Shown: positions 1-9,369 of the stretch, piece after piece
How positions within the stretch are numbered: position 1 is the first letter of the stretch
Layout of the letters: each line of letters begins with the position of its first letter
From: Gammaproteobacteria bacterium
GTDB lineage: Bacteria; Pseudomonadota; Gammaproteobacteria; Pseudomonadales; UBA5518
Reading direction: 5' to 3'
DNA: 31,922 nt
Assembly (NCBI GenBank): GCA_016718385.1
Contig: JADKDK010000011.1
Span: 1 to 31,922 of the forward strand
The notes under the pieces: generated by a model
Told to the model about the DNA's origin: nothing
Databases searched by the model: none
What the model saw: only the letters and a program-made list of their open reading frames with translations
Position numbers and translations under genes: made by a program

Positions 1-1878
1 GATCGCCGCCACCGCGATACCGCCGGATCACTTTGGTGGGGCGCGTGGTGCCGGAACTGCGCGCCGAGGCGAGGCGCGCCAGCCGCGTCATCGAGGAAAT
101 GGCCGCGCGCGCGCGGTCTCCGGGCCGGACTCAATGGCGCGCAAGATCCGGCGACTTCTTCGCCAGCCTCACGGACCAGTCGACGGTCGGGGGGCCGCAG
201 CGTGGCACCGATCGCAGACACGCTGGCGCGCATCGACGCGATCGACTCGGCCGAGTCCACGCGCGGCGTGCCAACGGCGCTTTACGCAGTTGCTCGGCAT
301 CGACCTTGCACCGCTCGCCGTCGGCGTGGTGCGAGACCAGGCGCCGCGGACGCTACGTGCCCAGCACTCGCAGGCGGCATCGCGCTGCCGGACCGCGATT
401 ACTACCTGCGCGACGACGAGAAGTTCCGCAAGATCCGCGCGGCCTACCCCGGCTACATCGCGAAGCTGCTCGGTCTCGGGGCTTCGGCGGTACGCCGGAA
501 CAGGGCGCGCGGTGTTCGCGATCGAGGCGCGGCTGGCCGAGCTGCACTGGCCGGCCGAAGACCGCGACATGAAGAAGCTCTACAACATGGTGCCGGCCGC
601 GCAGCTGGCCTCGCTCGCGCCCGATTTCGCGTGGCCCCGCTACATCGACGCCGCGGGCCTCGGCGCGCGACCCGAACTGATGGCCGCGCAGCCGAGCTAC
701 GTGAAGCAGATCGGCGCGATCGTCGGCGAGTTCCCGCTCGCGGCGTGGAAGGACTACCTGCGCTACCACGCGCTGAACGAGGCCTCGCCGTGGCTGTCGA
801 GCGAGTTCGAGCGCGCGAACTTCGAGTTCATGCAGCGCGGTGTTCGGCCTCGCGGAACTCGGCGCCGGAGTGGGAAGCGCGCCGTGCGCGCGATCGACGC
901 GCTGGCCGGCGAGGCCGTGGGGCAGGTCTACGTCGAGCGCTACTTCCCGGCGGACCACAAGCAGGCGATGCTCGAACTGGTCGGCAACCTGCTGGAGGCC
1001 TTCCGCGCCGGCATCACCGAGCTCAGTGGATGAGCCCCGAGACGCGGGCAGAAGGCCGAAGCGAAAGCGCGCCCGGCTCGCGACCAAGATCAGCTACCCG
1101 GACAAGTGGCGCGACTACGCCGGGCTCGAGATCCCGCTCCGACGACCCGCTCGGCAACCTCGCGCGCGCCGCGGCCTCCGATTACCGCTACCAGCTCGCG
1201 AAGCTCGACCAGCCTATCGGCCGCGCCAGTGGTCGATGACGCCACCAGACCGTCAACGCCTACCATCAGCCGTCGCCAGAACGAGATCGTATTCCCGGCT
1301 TCCCGGCTTCCTGCGACCGCCGAACTTCAACATGGCCGCAGACCCGGCGGTGAACTACAGCGCCATCGGCTACGTGGTCGGTCACGAGATCGGGCATGCC
1401 TTCGATGAAGGGTCGCGCCTTCGATCCTTGGCAAGCTCGGGACTGGTGGAGCGCCGCGGATACCAAGCACTTCGAGCAGGCCGCCGCGAAGCTCGATCGA
1501 GCAGTACAACGCCTTCCGCCCGCTGCCGGACGATGTCGATCAAGGGCAAGCTCACGCTGGGCGAGAACATCGCGGATCTGACCAGCATCACCATTGCCTA
1601 CCGCGCCTACCGGGAGGCGTCGCTGGGCGGCAAGGAAGCACCGGTGATCGACGGCGCCAGGCGGCGACCAGCGCCTCCTCCATCGGCTTCGCGCAGGCCA
1701 GCCGCGCCAGCATGCGCGAGGAAATGCTGCGCTCGATGCTGGTCAGCGATCCGCACTCCCGGCGCGTTATCGCGTGCTCGGGGTGTTGCGCAACTTCACG
1801 CCCTTCTACGCCGCCTTCGGCGTGAAGGAAGGCGACGGCATGTACCTGCCGCCCGACAGACGCGTGAAGATCTGGTAG
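1..1878 (+). CDS. M13 family zinc endopeptidase (PepO/neprilysin-like), 5'-truncated, frameshifted
   Basis: M13 peptidases are exported or periplasmic zinc enzymes that cut oligopeptides. The zinc signature HEIGH lies at 1383-1397, followed by AFDE. The third zinc-ligand region GENIAD is at 1560-1577. The C-terminus (FYAAFGVKEGD, YLPPDRRVKIW) is the classic M13 ending, closed by TAG at 1876-1878. Upstream blocks such as ALPDRDYYLRDDEKF (about 385-430) and AWKDYLRYHALNEASPWLS (about 745-800) match the family lobe. The signal peptide and roughly the first 60 residues lie outside the window. The reading frame changes many times (for example near 480, 840, 1030, 1135, 1225, 1290, 1410, 1500, 1660 and 1755), while conserved residues continue across each break. 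This pattern fits sequencing indels better than pseudogene decay. Confidence 0.9.
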
Positions 1879-1903
1879 ATTAGCGCCGTCGGATGATGAT
1901 CCT

Positions 1904-1953
1904 GTAGGAGCGGGCCATGCCCGCGAACGGTCGCAGGCATGGCCCGCTCCTAC
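1904..1953. repeat. REP-like inverted repeat, GTAGGAGCGGG family
   Basis: A perfect 17-bp inverted repeat (arms 1904-1920 and 1937-1953) begins with GTAGGAGCGGGCCATGC and ends with its complement, so it carries the GTAG head at both ends. The left arm can also fold on itself (GCGGGC/GCCCGC around CAT). It sits between the M13 peptidase stop (1878) and the lipA start (1987). The GTAG head and dispersed intergenic palindrome are typical of REP sequences mobilised by RAYT (tyrosine Y1 transposase) proteins. A secondary role in transcript ending is possible, but there is no U-run. Confidence 0.75.
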
Positions 1954-1986
1954 GCCTGTTCCTTGTAGAGCCGTGGGGGCACAACC

Positions 1987-2964
1987 GTGACAGAACAATC
2001 GACTCCTCGCGCCCCGCGCCGCTCAAGGTGGTGCAGGGCGAGAAGCTGCGCGGCGCCGAGAAGGTCGCGCGTATCCCAGTGAAGGTCATTCCCACCGTCA
2101 AGCTGCCGCGCAAGCCGGACTGGATCCGCGTGCGCATGCCGGCCTCGCCCGAGGTCACGCGCATCAAGGAGATACTGCGCCGCCACAAGCTCGCCTCGGT
2201 CTGCGAGGGCGGCCTGCCCGAACCTGGGGAATGCTTCCAGCGCTGGCACCGCGACCTTCATGATCATGGGCGAGATCTGCGCGACGCTGCCCGTTCTGTG
2301 ACGTCGCCCACGGGCGTCGAACCCGCTCGATGCCGGGGGCCGCGCGCGGGCTGGCCGGGCGATCGCGGAAATGAAGCTGCGCTACGTGGTCGTGACCTCG
2401 GTCGACCGCGACGACCTGCACGACGGCGGAGCAGCGCATTTCGCGGCCTGCATCCGCGAGACGCGCGCGCTGAATCCCGGCATCCGCGTCGAGGTGCTGG
2501 TGCCCGATTTCCGCGGCCGCATGGACATCGCGCTCGGCATCCTCGAGTGCGAGCCGCCAGATGTGTTCAACCACAATCTCGAGACCGTGCCGCGCCTCTA
2601 CCTGCAGTCGCGTCCCGGCTCCGGATTACGCCCGGTCGCTGGACCTGTTGCGGCGGTACAAACAGCGTTGCCCCGAGGTACTCACGAAGTCGGACTGATG
2701 CTCGGTCTCGGGGAGACCAACGAGGAAGTGGTCGAGGTGATGCGCGACCTGCGTGCCCCGACGTCGATATGCTGACGCTCGGGCAGTACCTGCCAGCCCA
2801 GCCGCAACCACCTGCCGGTCGACCGCTTCGTGCCGCCGGCGGAGTTCGGGGAACTGGGCCGCATCGCGGAATCTCTGGGCTTTCGCAGCGTGGCGAGCGC
2901 GCCGCTGGTGCGCTCGTCCTATCACGCCGACAAGCAGGTGGACCTCGGCCTCCTGAAATCCTGA
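1987..2964 (+). CDS. lipA: Lipoyl synthase (radical SAM)
   Basis: LipA inserts two sulphur atoms into the octanoyl group on lipoate-dependent enzymes, using two 4Fe-4S clusters. Visible blocks are GEKLRGAEKVARIPVKVIP, KPDWIRVRMPASPEV, the auxiliary-cluster cysteine region near 2190-2235, the SAM-cluster motif CATRCPFC (about 2278-2300, read across an indel), TSVDRDDLHDGGA, VLVPDFRG, FNHNLETVPRLY, SGLMLGLGETNEE and VRSSYHADKQ. The GTG at 1987 is chosen as start because restoring one C in the C-run near 2017 gives MTEQSTPRAPAPLKVVQGEK, continuous with the conserved N-terminus. Length, about 326 codons, is normal. Indels occur near 2017, 2195, 2225, 2240, 2285, 2330, 2625, 2680, 2757 and 2800. 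The last few codons abut a truncated GST and may not be the authentic end. No lipB is present beside it. Confidence 0.93.
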
Positions 2965-3557
2965 TTCCGCAGCGTGGGCCGGGATTCATCGATTCCCCGA
3001 CCTTCCGCGCGTTCTCGCCGACGGGCAAGGTGCCCTGCCTGCATGACGGTGCAACGGTGGTGTGGGATTCGCTGGCGATCGCGGAATACCTCGCCGAACG
3101 CCATGCCGGCGTCTGGCCGTCCGATGCGCGCGCCCGCGCCTGGGCGCGCTCGGCCGCGGCCGAGATGCATTCGGGCTTCGCTGCGCTGCGCCAGCGCGCG
3201 AGCATGAGCTGCGGGCAGCGCGTGCGGTTGAATGAACTCCCCGCGGACCTGCGCGCCGACCTCGCGCGTCTCGAGGCCTTGTGGGCCGAAGGCCCTAGCC
3301 CGTTCGGCGGACCCTTCCTGGCGGGAGCGGCCTTCGGCGCGGTGGACGCGTTCTACGCGCCGGTGGCGTTTCGCGTGCAGACCTATGGCCTGCCGCTCGC
3401 GCAGCCCGCGGCGGCCTACGCTGCGCGGCTGCTCGCGCTGCCGGCGATGCGCGACTGGTACGCTGCCGCGCTCGCCGAACCCTGGCGTGACGAGCCGCAC
3501 GAAGCGGATATCGCGGCAGCCGGGACGATCACGCAGGATTTGCGGCAGGCGCCGTAG
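2955..3557 (+). CDS. Glutathione S-transferase family protein, N-terminus missing
   Basis: The open frame carries the second half of a thioredoxin-like GST domain: SPTGKVPCLHDG contains the cis-proline V-P, and VWDSLAIAEYLAE contains the D-S pair that binds the glutathione gamma-glutamyl group. An all-helical C-terminal domain follows (FLAGAAFGAVDAFYAPVAFR). It ends at TAG 3555-3557, which lies inside the GTAG head of a REP-like element. About 200 codons remain, against a usual 225-240. The first 35-45 residues, including the catalytic Ser/Tyr/Cys strand-helix, are absent, because recognisable coding starts at about EILIPQRGPGF, overlapping the lipA stop. No start codon can be assigned. Substrate unknown. 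Confidence 0.85.
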   Translation, partial: EILIPQRGPGFIDSPTFRAFSPTGKVPCLHDGATVVWDSLAIAEYLAERHAGVWPSDARARAWARSAAAEMHSGFAALRQRASMSCGQRVRLNELPADLRADLARLEALWAEGPSPFGGPFLAGAAFGAVDAFYAPVAFRVQTYGLPLAQPAAAYAARLLALPAMRDWYAAALAEPWRDEPHEADIAAAGTITQDLRQAP

Positions 3558-3619
3558 GTCGCCATTCATGGCGACAGCAGCGCCCGGCCAGGCACCAGTC
3601 GGCATGAATGCCGACCTAC
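3554..3619. repeat. REPIN-like double hairpin, GTAGGTCG family, copy 1
   Basis: Two hairpins in inverted orientation: GTCGCCAT-TC-ATGGCGAC at 3558-3575 and GTCGGCAT-GA-ATGCCGAC at 3598-3615, both with perfect 8-bp stems. They are joined by a 22-nt spacer and capped by GTAG (3554-3557) and CTAC (3616-3619). The hairpins differ by a compensated C/G exchange. The element lies between convergent GST and holA. GTAG supplies the GST stop on the plus strand, and CTAC read on the minus strand supplies the holA stop. The architecture matches REPINs moved by RAYT transposases; no RAYT gene is in the window. Confidence 0.85.
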
Positions 3620-4622
3620 GGGCGGGGGTTGGCGGGACGGCCTGCGCGCACCACCAGCTCCAGCAGCGCGTCCCAGGCATCGCGCTTGTCCAGTCCCTTG
3701 ATGCAGCGATCCACCTCGGCGGCCAGTCGCAGCAGTTGCTGCAGGCCCTGATGCCCGAGGCGACGGAACGCGGCCTCGCTGTAGGGTTTGCCGCGCTCGG
3801 CTCTCATGGCCTGCTCGCTGCCTTCCCCGCTGGCGCGGCGGCGCCCGATGCGCAGCAGGCGACGGAACTCCTCGGCGAGCGCCCACAGCACGATGGTCGC
3901 CTCGGTGCCCTCGGCGCGCAATCCCGTGAGCGTGCGCACCGCGGCGGCGCGATCGCCCTCGAGCGCGCGGTCGCAGAGATCGTAGACCGAGTAGCGCGCG
4001 GAGTCGTTCACCAGCGCCGCCAGCGTGGCGGCGTCCAGCGGGCCGGGCTCCGCCAGCAGCGCGAGCTTGTCGATCTCCTGGCGCGCGGCGAGCAGGTTGC
4101 CCTCGACGCGCTCGGCCAGCAGCGCCAGCGCGTCGGGGCTGGGCTTGAAGCCCGCGGCGCGCAATCGCTGGCCGATCCAGCCCGGCAGCTCGTTGCGCCG
4201 CAGCGGCAGGCCCTGACCGTGGCGCCGGCCTCGTCGAGGGCGCGGAACCACGCGGATTTCTCCACGTCGCGGTCGAGCTTGCCGCCGAGCACCAGCACCA
4301 CGTTGTCGGATGCCGGCTGCGCCGCGAGCTCGCGCAGCATCGCGCTGCCCTCGGCGCCCAGCTTAGCGCCGGCGGGGCGCACCTCGATCAGCTTGCGGTC
4401 GCCGAACAGCGAGAGACCGCTGCACTCCGCGCCCAGGCGGTTCCAGTCGAAGCTGGCGTCCACGTCGAACACCTGGCGCTCACCGATGCCGCCGTCGCGG
4501 CAGGTCGCGCGCAGCGCGTCGGCGCATTCCTGCACCAGCAGCGGCTCGTCGCCGTAGAGCAGGTAGAACGGGAGCAGCCGCGCCTTGAGGCGGGCGGGGA
4601 ATTCCTCGACGCGGATGCGCAC
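3616..4622 (-). CDS. holA: DNA polymerase III subunit delta
   Basis: The delta subunit of the clamp loader opens the beta sliding clamp. The N-terminal block LLPFYLLYGDEPLLVQE, the segments VVLVLGGKLDRDVEKSAWF and GNLLAARQEIDKLALL, and the C-terminal block EVDRCIKGLDKRDAWDALL are typical of HolA. The GTG at 4620-4622 is chosen as start (MRIRVEEFPARLKARLLPF). Length, about 335 codons, is normal. One frameshift lies at about 4215-4250, between DEAGATV and GQGLPLRRNELPGW. The TAG stop (3616-3618, complement) is inside the REP-like element. It is the last gene of the leuS-lptE-holA run, the order seen in Pseudomonas. Confidence 0.94.
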
Positions 4623-5144
4623 GGTGGTGCCTGGGGCGCCAGGCCGGCTTGCGCGCGGCGCAATTGGCGGAAGACCTGGCCCACGACGTTGTCCAGCAAC
4701 TCCAGGTAGATGAGGTTCTCCTCGTCCTGCTTGGCGATGATGCTGTTGGGGTCGAAGGCGTAGATGCGGCTCGCGCTGGCGGTGCGCGGGCCGAACACCA
4801 CCTCGCCGTCGGCGTTGCGCAGATCGAAGGCCACCGAGACGCGCATCTCCTGCTCGGCGCTGCGCGCGTCGCGGTCCAGCGAGACCTTGCGCGACACGCG
4901 CTGCTCCGTGCCGATGTGCAGCGACGGTCCGGTGCCGGCGACGTCGACGAGCTCGACGCCGGCGCCCTGCAGCGCGCGGCGCAGCTTCAGGGTGAAGCGC
5001 GGCGTTGGGCTGCTCCGACACGAGGCGCAACTGGTGCAGTTGCAGCGGGACTTCCTGCGAGCCGCGCGGATGCCAGCCGCAGCCAGCCAGGGTCAGCACG
5101 GTGATCAGGGCGAGCGAGACGCTACGGAGCAGTGTGTTGCGCAT
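4623..5144 (-). CDS. lptE: LPS-assembly lipoprotein LptE
   Basis: LptE is the outer-membrane lipoprotein that plugs the LptD barrel and helps insert LPS at the cell surface. The N-terminus MRNTLLRSVSLALITVLTLAGC is a lipoprotein signal peptide with lipobox LAGC and acylated Cys22, followed by GWHPRG, the usual start of mature LptE. Downstream, VSRKVSLDRDARSAEQEMR, FGPRTASASRIYAFDPNSI and LLDNVVGQVFRQL match the fold. A frameshift at about 5005 separates SEQPN from PRFTLKLRRAL. No stop appears in the conserved frame before holA begins, so the 3' end is set at the holA start; a further indel near 4625-4650 probably hides the real stop. The start is 6 nt downstream of the leuS stop, suggesting one transcript. 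Confidence 0.88.
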
Positions 5145-5150
5145 GGCGGC

Positions 5151-7476
5151 CTACCCGAGCACGACGTTCACGAGCTTGCCCGGCACCACGATGATCTTGC
5201 GCACCGGCTTGCCGTCGACGAAGCGCTGCACGTGCTCGTCGGCGAGCGCCGAGCGTTCGAGCTCCTCGCGCGCGGCGTCAGCCGGCGCGCTCACGCGCCC
5301 GCGCAGCTTGCCGTTCACCTGGACGACCAGCTCGATGTGGCTGCGCTGCATCGCCCGCGCATCGGCCACCGGCCATGGCGTGTCGATCACCGGCGTGTCG
5401 TGGCCCAGCGCGCGCCACAGCGCGTGCGCGGCGTGCGGCACCACCGGTGCCAGCAGCAGCACCGCCGCCTCGAGCGCCTCGCGCTCCAGCGCGAGTCCCG
5501 CCGGCGAGCTGCGGTCGCCGCGCCTGCCGATCTCGTTGAGCAATTCCATCACGGCCGCGATGGCGGTGTTGAAGGTCTGGCGGCGCCCATAGTCGTCGCT
5601 GACCTTCGCGATGGTCTCGTGGGTCTTGCAGCGCAGTGCGCGCTGCTCGTCGTCGAGTGCGGCGACATCGATGCCGCCCGGCACCTTGCCCTCGGCCAGG
5701 TGCGCGTGAACGGCCTTCCACAGCCGCTTGAGGAAGCGGCTGGCGCCGGCCACGCCCTCATCGGACCACTCCAGGGTCTGCTCGGGCGGCGCGGCGAACA
5801 TCATGAACAGCCGCACGGTGTCGGCGCCGTGGCGCGCGATCAGCGCCTCGGGATCGACGGTGTTGCCCTTGGACTTGGACATCTTGGCGCCGTCCTTCAG
5901 CACCATGCCCTGGCACAGCAGCCGCGTGAACGGCTCGTCGCTGGTCACCGGGCCCTCGTCCCGCATCAGCTTGTGGAAGAAGCGAGTACAGCAGGTGCAG
6001 GATCGCGTGCTCGATACCGCCGATGTACTGGTCGACCGGCAGCCAGTAGTTGGCGCGCGCGGGGTCGAGCATCGCGGTCTCGAGGTCGGGGCAGGTGAAG
6101 CGCGCGTAGTACCACGACGACTCCATGAAGGTGTCGAAGGTGTCCGTCTCGTGCTCCACATCATGGCCGTTGAGCGTGGTGCGCCGCCATGTCGGGTCGG
6201 CCTTGATCGGCGACTGCACGCCGCTCATCTCCACGTCCTCGGGCAGCAGCACCGGCAGGCGATCCGCGGGCACCGGGATCTCGCCGCCGTCGCCGAGCCC
6301 GTCGAACTCGCCGGAATTGAGCAGCCGTCCCTTCTCGGTGAACGCGGCCGTCGCGAGGTCGCAGGGCGTGGCCGGATCCAGCGGCGCGATCACCTGCTCG
6401 ATCGGCAGCCCGTAGGCGCGCGCGAATTCCCAGTCGCGCTGGTCGTGGCCCGGCACGCTCATCACGGCGCCGGTGCCGTACTCCATCAGCACGAAGTTCG
6501 CGACCCAGATCGGCACCTCGCGCCCGCTGAGCGGGTGGAGGGCCCTCAATCCGGTATCGAGGCCTTTCTTGGCCATGGTGGCCATGTCGGCCTCGGCAAC
6601 GGAGCTGCGCCGGCACTCGGCGATGAAGTCCGCGAGCTCCGGGCGGCCTTCGGCAAGCGCCTTCGCCAGCGGATGCTCGCCGGCGATCGCGAGATAGGTC
6701 ACGCCGAGCAGGGTGTCGGGCCGCGTGGTGTATATCGGCACCTCGGTGATGCCCGCCAGCGGCGCGGCCAGGGGGAAGCTCATCTCGATGCCGCGGCTCT
6801 TGCCGATCCAGTTGCGTTGCATCGTCTTGACCTGCTCGGGCCAGTGCTCGAGCTTGTCCAGGTCGTTCAGCAGTTCCTCGGCGTAATCCGTGATGCGGAT
6901 GAACCACTGCGGGATCTCGCGCCGCTCCACCGGCGTGTCACAGCGCCAGCAGCAGCCCTCGATGACCTGCTCGTTGGCGAGTACGGTGGCGTCCTTCGGG
7001 CACCAGTTCACCGCCGAGACCTTCTTGTACGCGAGGCCCTTCTCGTAGAGGCGCGTGAAGAACCACTGCTCCCAGCGGTAATACGCGGGTTGGCAGGTGG
7101 CGAGCTCGCGGCTCCAGTCGTAGGCGAAGCCGAGGCGCTTGAGTTGCCCGCGCATGTAGTCGATGTTGGCGTGGGTCCAGCGCGCCGGCGCGGTGTTGTT
7201 CTGGATCGCGGCGTTCTCTGCCGGCAGGCCGAAGGCGTCCCAGCCCATCGGCTGCAGCACATTGCGTCCCTGCATGCGGTGAAAACGCGCGATCACGTCG
7301 CCCAGCGTGTAGTTGCGCACGTGCCCCATGTGCAGGCGCCCGCTCGGGTACGGGAACATCGACAGGCAGTAGAACTTCTCGCGCGCGGGGTCTTCGGTGA
7401 CGACGAAGCTGCGATTGTGCTCCCAGAAGGCCTGCGCATCGGCCTCGGTGCGTTCGGCGTCGTAGAGTTCTTCCAT
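5151..7476 (-). CDS. leuS: Leucine--tRNA ligase, internal segment missing
   Basis: LeuRS is a class I cytosolic aminoacyl-tRNA synthetase. It begins MEELYDAERTEADAQAFW at ATG 7474-7476. The HIGH motif appears as HMGH in YPSGRLHMGHVRNY, the KMSKS motif in GAKMSKSKGNTVDPEALI, and the editing domain includes TTRPDTLLGVTYL. The C-terminal anticodon-binding part ends VVPGKLVNVVLG. A frameshift at about 5985 breaks YSRFFHKLMRDEG. At about 6290, EFDGLG runs straight into DGGEIPVPADRLPV. The roughly 48 residues normally between them, including the LRDWGxSRQRYWG block of the catalytic core, are absent although the frame stays open. Residual length (about 775 codons) plus about 48 gives the normal size of this LeuRS type. 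First gene of leuS-lptE-holA. Confidence 0.95.
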
Positions 7477-7510
7477 GGTCTGGGCGGGTTCTGGCGGAAA
7501 AAAGGCGCAC

Positions 7511-7516
7511 AGGATA
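7511..7516 (-). promoter_or_regulatory. Candidate -10 box for leuS operon
   Basis: On the minus strand the hexamer TATCCT lies 34 bp upstream of the leuS ATG, in the 146-bp region divergent from the cupin gene. It matches four of six -10 positions. No -35 box is recognisable at the expected distance. Tentative. Confidence 0.25.
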
Positions 7517-7622
7517 GCGCACGGGGCTCGGCGCGGGCCAGCACGGGGAGGCCGCAGGGTTGCACACTCGCTGCCCCGTAGGTAAGGATTCGCTCCGCCT
7601 GCACAATCACCAGGGAGGCGAC

Positions 7623-8009
7623 ATGCCGGTAATCGACAACAACGAACTGGACATCCTGGAGCTGCCCGGGCTGCGCCACCAGACGATCGCCGGTCACAAT
7701 CAGGGCCTGAAGTCCATGGAGGTCTGGTCGCAGACGATGGCACCGGGCGCCGCGACGCCGGTGCACCGGCACGCCTGCGAGGAAGTCATCCTCGTGCTCT
7801 CGGGCCACGGTCAATGCATCGTGGGCGGCCAGACGCATTCCTTCGGCCCCAACTCGACGCTGATCCTCGCACCGGACGTGGTGCACCAGCTCGTGAACAC
7901 CTCGGACGAGGAGATGCGCCTGGTCGCCGCGCTCGGCATGGCGCCGGTGCGGGTGAATAACGCGGATGGAACGGCGTTGCCGCTGCCGTGGGATGCGCCG
8001 GCAGTCTGA
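7623..8009 (+). CDS. Single-domain cupin protein
   Basis: A 128-residue protein with one conserved beta-barrel cupin domain. Cupin motif 1 is in TPVHRHACEEVILVLSGHG (metal ligands H, H, E), and motif 2 is in NSTLILAPDVVHQLVNTSD (ligand H). Small cupins of this kind bind a divalent metal and act as isomerases, dioxygenases or sensors; the substrate here is unknown. The ATG at 7623 follows a good ribosome-binding sequence (GGGAGG, 7613-7618). It stands alone on the plus strand between divergent leuS and convergent lnt, whose stop lies 9 nt beyond its own. It interrupts the housekeeping block and is probably an insertion relative to the Pseudomonas order. Confidence 0.85.
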   Translation: MPVIDNNELDILELPGLRHQTIAGHNQGLKSMEVWSQTMAPGAATPVHRHACEEVILVLSGHGQCIVGGQTHSFGPNSTLILAPDVVHQLVNTSDEEMRLVAALGMAPVRVNNADGTALPLPWDAPAV

Positions 8010-8018
8010 ACCGGGGCG

Positions 8019-9369
8019 CTATCGCCGCACCGGGCGACGCACGCGCTGCGCCGCCACCAGCGGCAGCACGGCCAGCAGCAGTGCGCACCACGAGCCCCAG
8101 CGCGCGAACGGCGTGAGCCCCGTCGTGGGCTGCACTGCGCCGCGGATGACTTCCTGCGTGAACTGGCCGCCGCGCACCGTAATGCCGCCGCGCGCGTCGA
8201 TCAGCGCCGAAATGCCGTTGTTGGTGGCGCGGATCAGCGGCCGGCCGGTCTCGAGCGCGCGCATGCGCGCCATCTGCAGGTGCTGCAGGGGGCCTATCGA
8301 GGCGCCGAACCAGGTGTCGTTGCTGACGGTGAGCAGCAGCTCGGCGCCGGCGGCGCCCGCGCCGACCAGGTCCGGGTAGACGATCTCGTAACAGATCGAG
8401 GGCGCCAGGCGCAGCCCGCGGACCGTGAGCGGGGCCTGTGTGGCGGGACCGCTGCTGAAACTCGACATCGGCAGGTCGAAGAAGGCGATCAGGCCGCGCA
8501 GCCACGACTCCAGCGGCACGTACTCCCCGAACGGCACCAGGCGGCGCTTGTGGTACAGGCCGGAGTCGGCGCCGATCACCGCGATACTGTTGAAGGCGTC
8601 GAAACCGCGTCGCTTCGATTCGTTGGCATCACGCGTCGGGATGCCGAGCAGCAGCCCACTTGAGTTCCTGCGCGATGTTGCCCTGCACCATGGCGACCGA
8701 CAGCGGCTCGCCGGTGGGCCCGGTCCAGTCGATGCGCTCGAGCAGGGGGCCGGCGGTCCAGAGCAGCGCACTGGCAGCGAGCGCCGCCGGGCCACCGCGC
8801 ATGCGCGCGAGCGTGAGGTAGAGCGCTGCGGCGGTGAAGGCGAGTATCAGCCCGATCCCGAGCACGCCGATGAGCGGTGCCCAGCCGGCCAGCGGGGCCT
8901 CGAGCTGGCTGTAGCCCGCATAGAGCCAGGGGAAGCCGGTGAGGAACCAGCCGCGCCACCACTCGCCCAGCACCCAGGCCGCGGTGAAGCCGAACAGCAC
9001 GCCGCCGGGTCGCTCGCGCAGCCAGCGCGCCCACGCCCAGAAGGTGAACGCGGGGAACAGCGCCAGGCCGAGGCAGAACAGCAGCGTCAGCACGCCGGCC
9101 AGCGGTACCGGGGCCGAGCCGTACTGGTGAATGCTCACGTACACCCAGGACGCGCCGGTGCCGAACATGCCGACACCGAAGCTCCACGCGCGCAGCGCCG
9201 CGGCGCCCGGGCGCAGATGGCGCAGCAGCGCCAGCAGCGCGAGCGGGCACAGCACCGCCAGGGGCCAGATGTCGAAGGGCGCGAGCGCGGCGGGCAGCAG
9301 CGCGCCCGCCAGCAGCGCGGCTGCGTGGCCCGCGATGCCGGGACCTGCCAGTCGGCCGGGGAAGTTCAT
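8019..9369 (-). CDS. lnt: Apolipoprotein N-acyltransferase, catalytic segment missing
   Basis: Lnt is an inner-membrane enzyme that adds the third acyl chain to lipoproteins. The N-terminal half is strongly hydrophobic with several membrane spans (for example ALLAGALLPAALAPFDIWPL). The nitrilase-like domain shows the catalytic Lys in YHKRRLVPFGEYVP and the catalytic Cys in APSICYEIVYPD, then LLTVSNDTWFG and RATNNGISALID. At about 8650, QELKWA jumps directly to LLLGIPTRD with a frame change. About 50-55 residues are missing, among them the WPE motif holding the third catalytic residue, Glu. Length is about 450 codons against a usual 500. ATG 9367-9369 overlaps the corC stop (ATGA), so the genes are translationally coupled. 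Confidence 0.93.

Noticed and set aside
3554..3619. Rho-independent terminator
   Set aside because: Hairpins are strong, but no U-run follows on either strand; better explained as REP/REPIN elements.
5728..7581. 617-codon plus-strand frame opposite leuS
   Set aside because: Antisense shadow of a gene with clear HMGH and KMSKS motifs.
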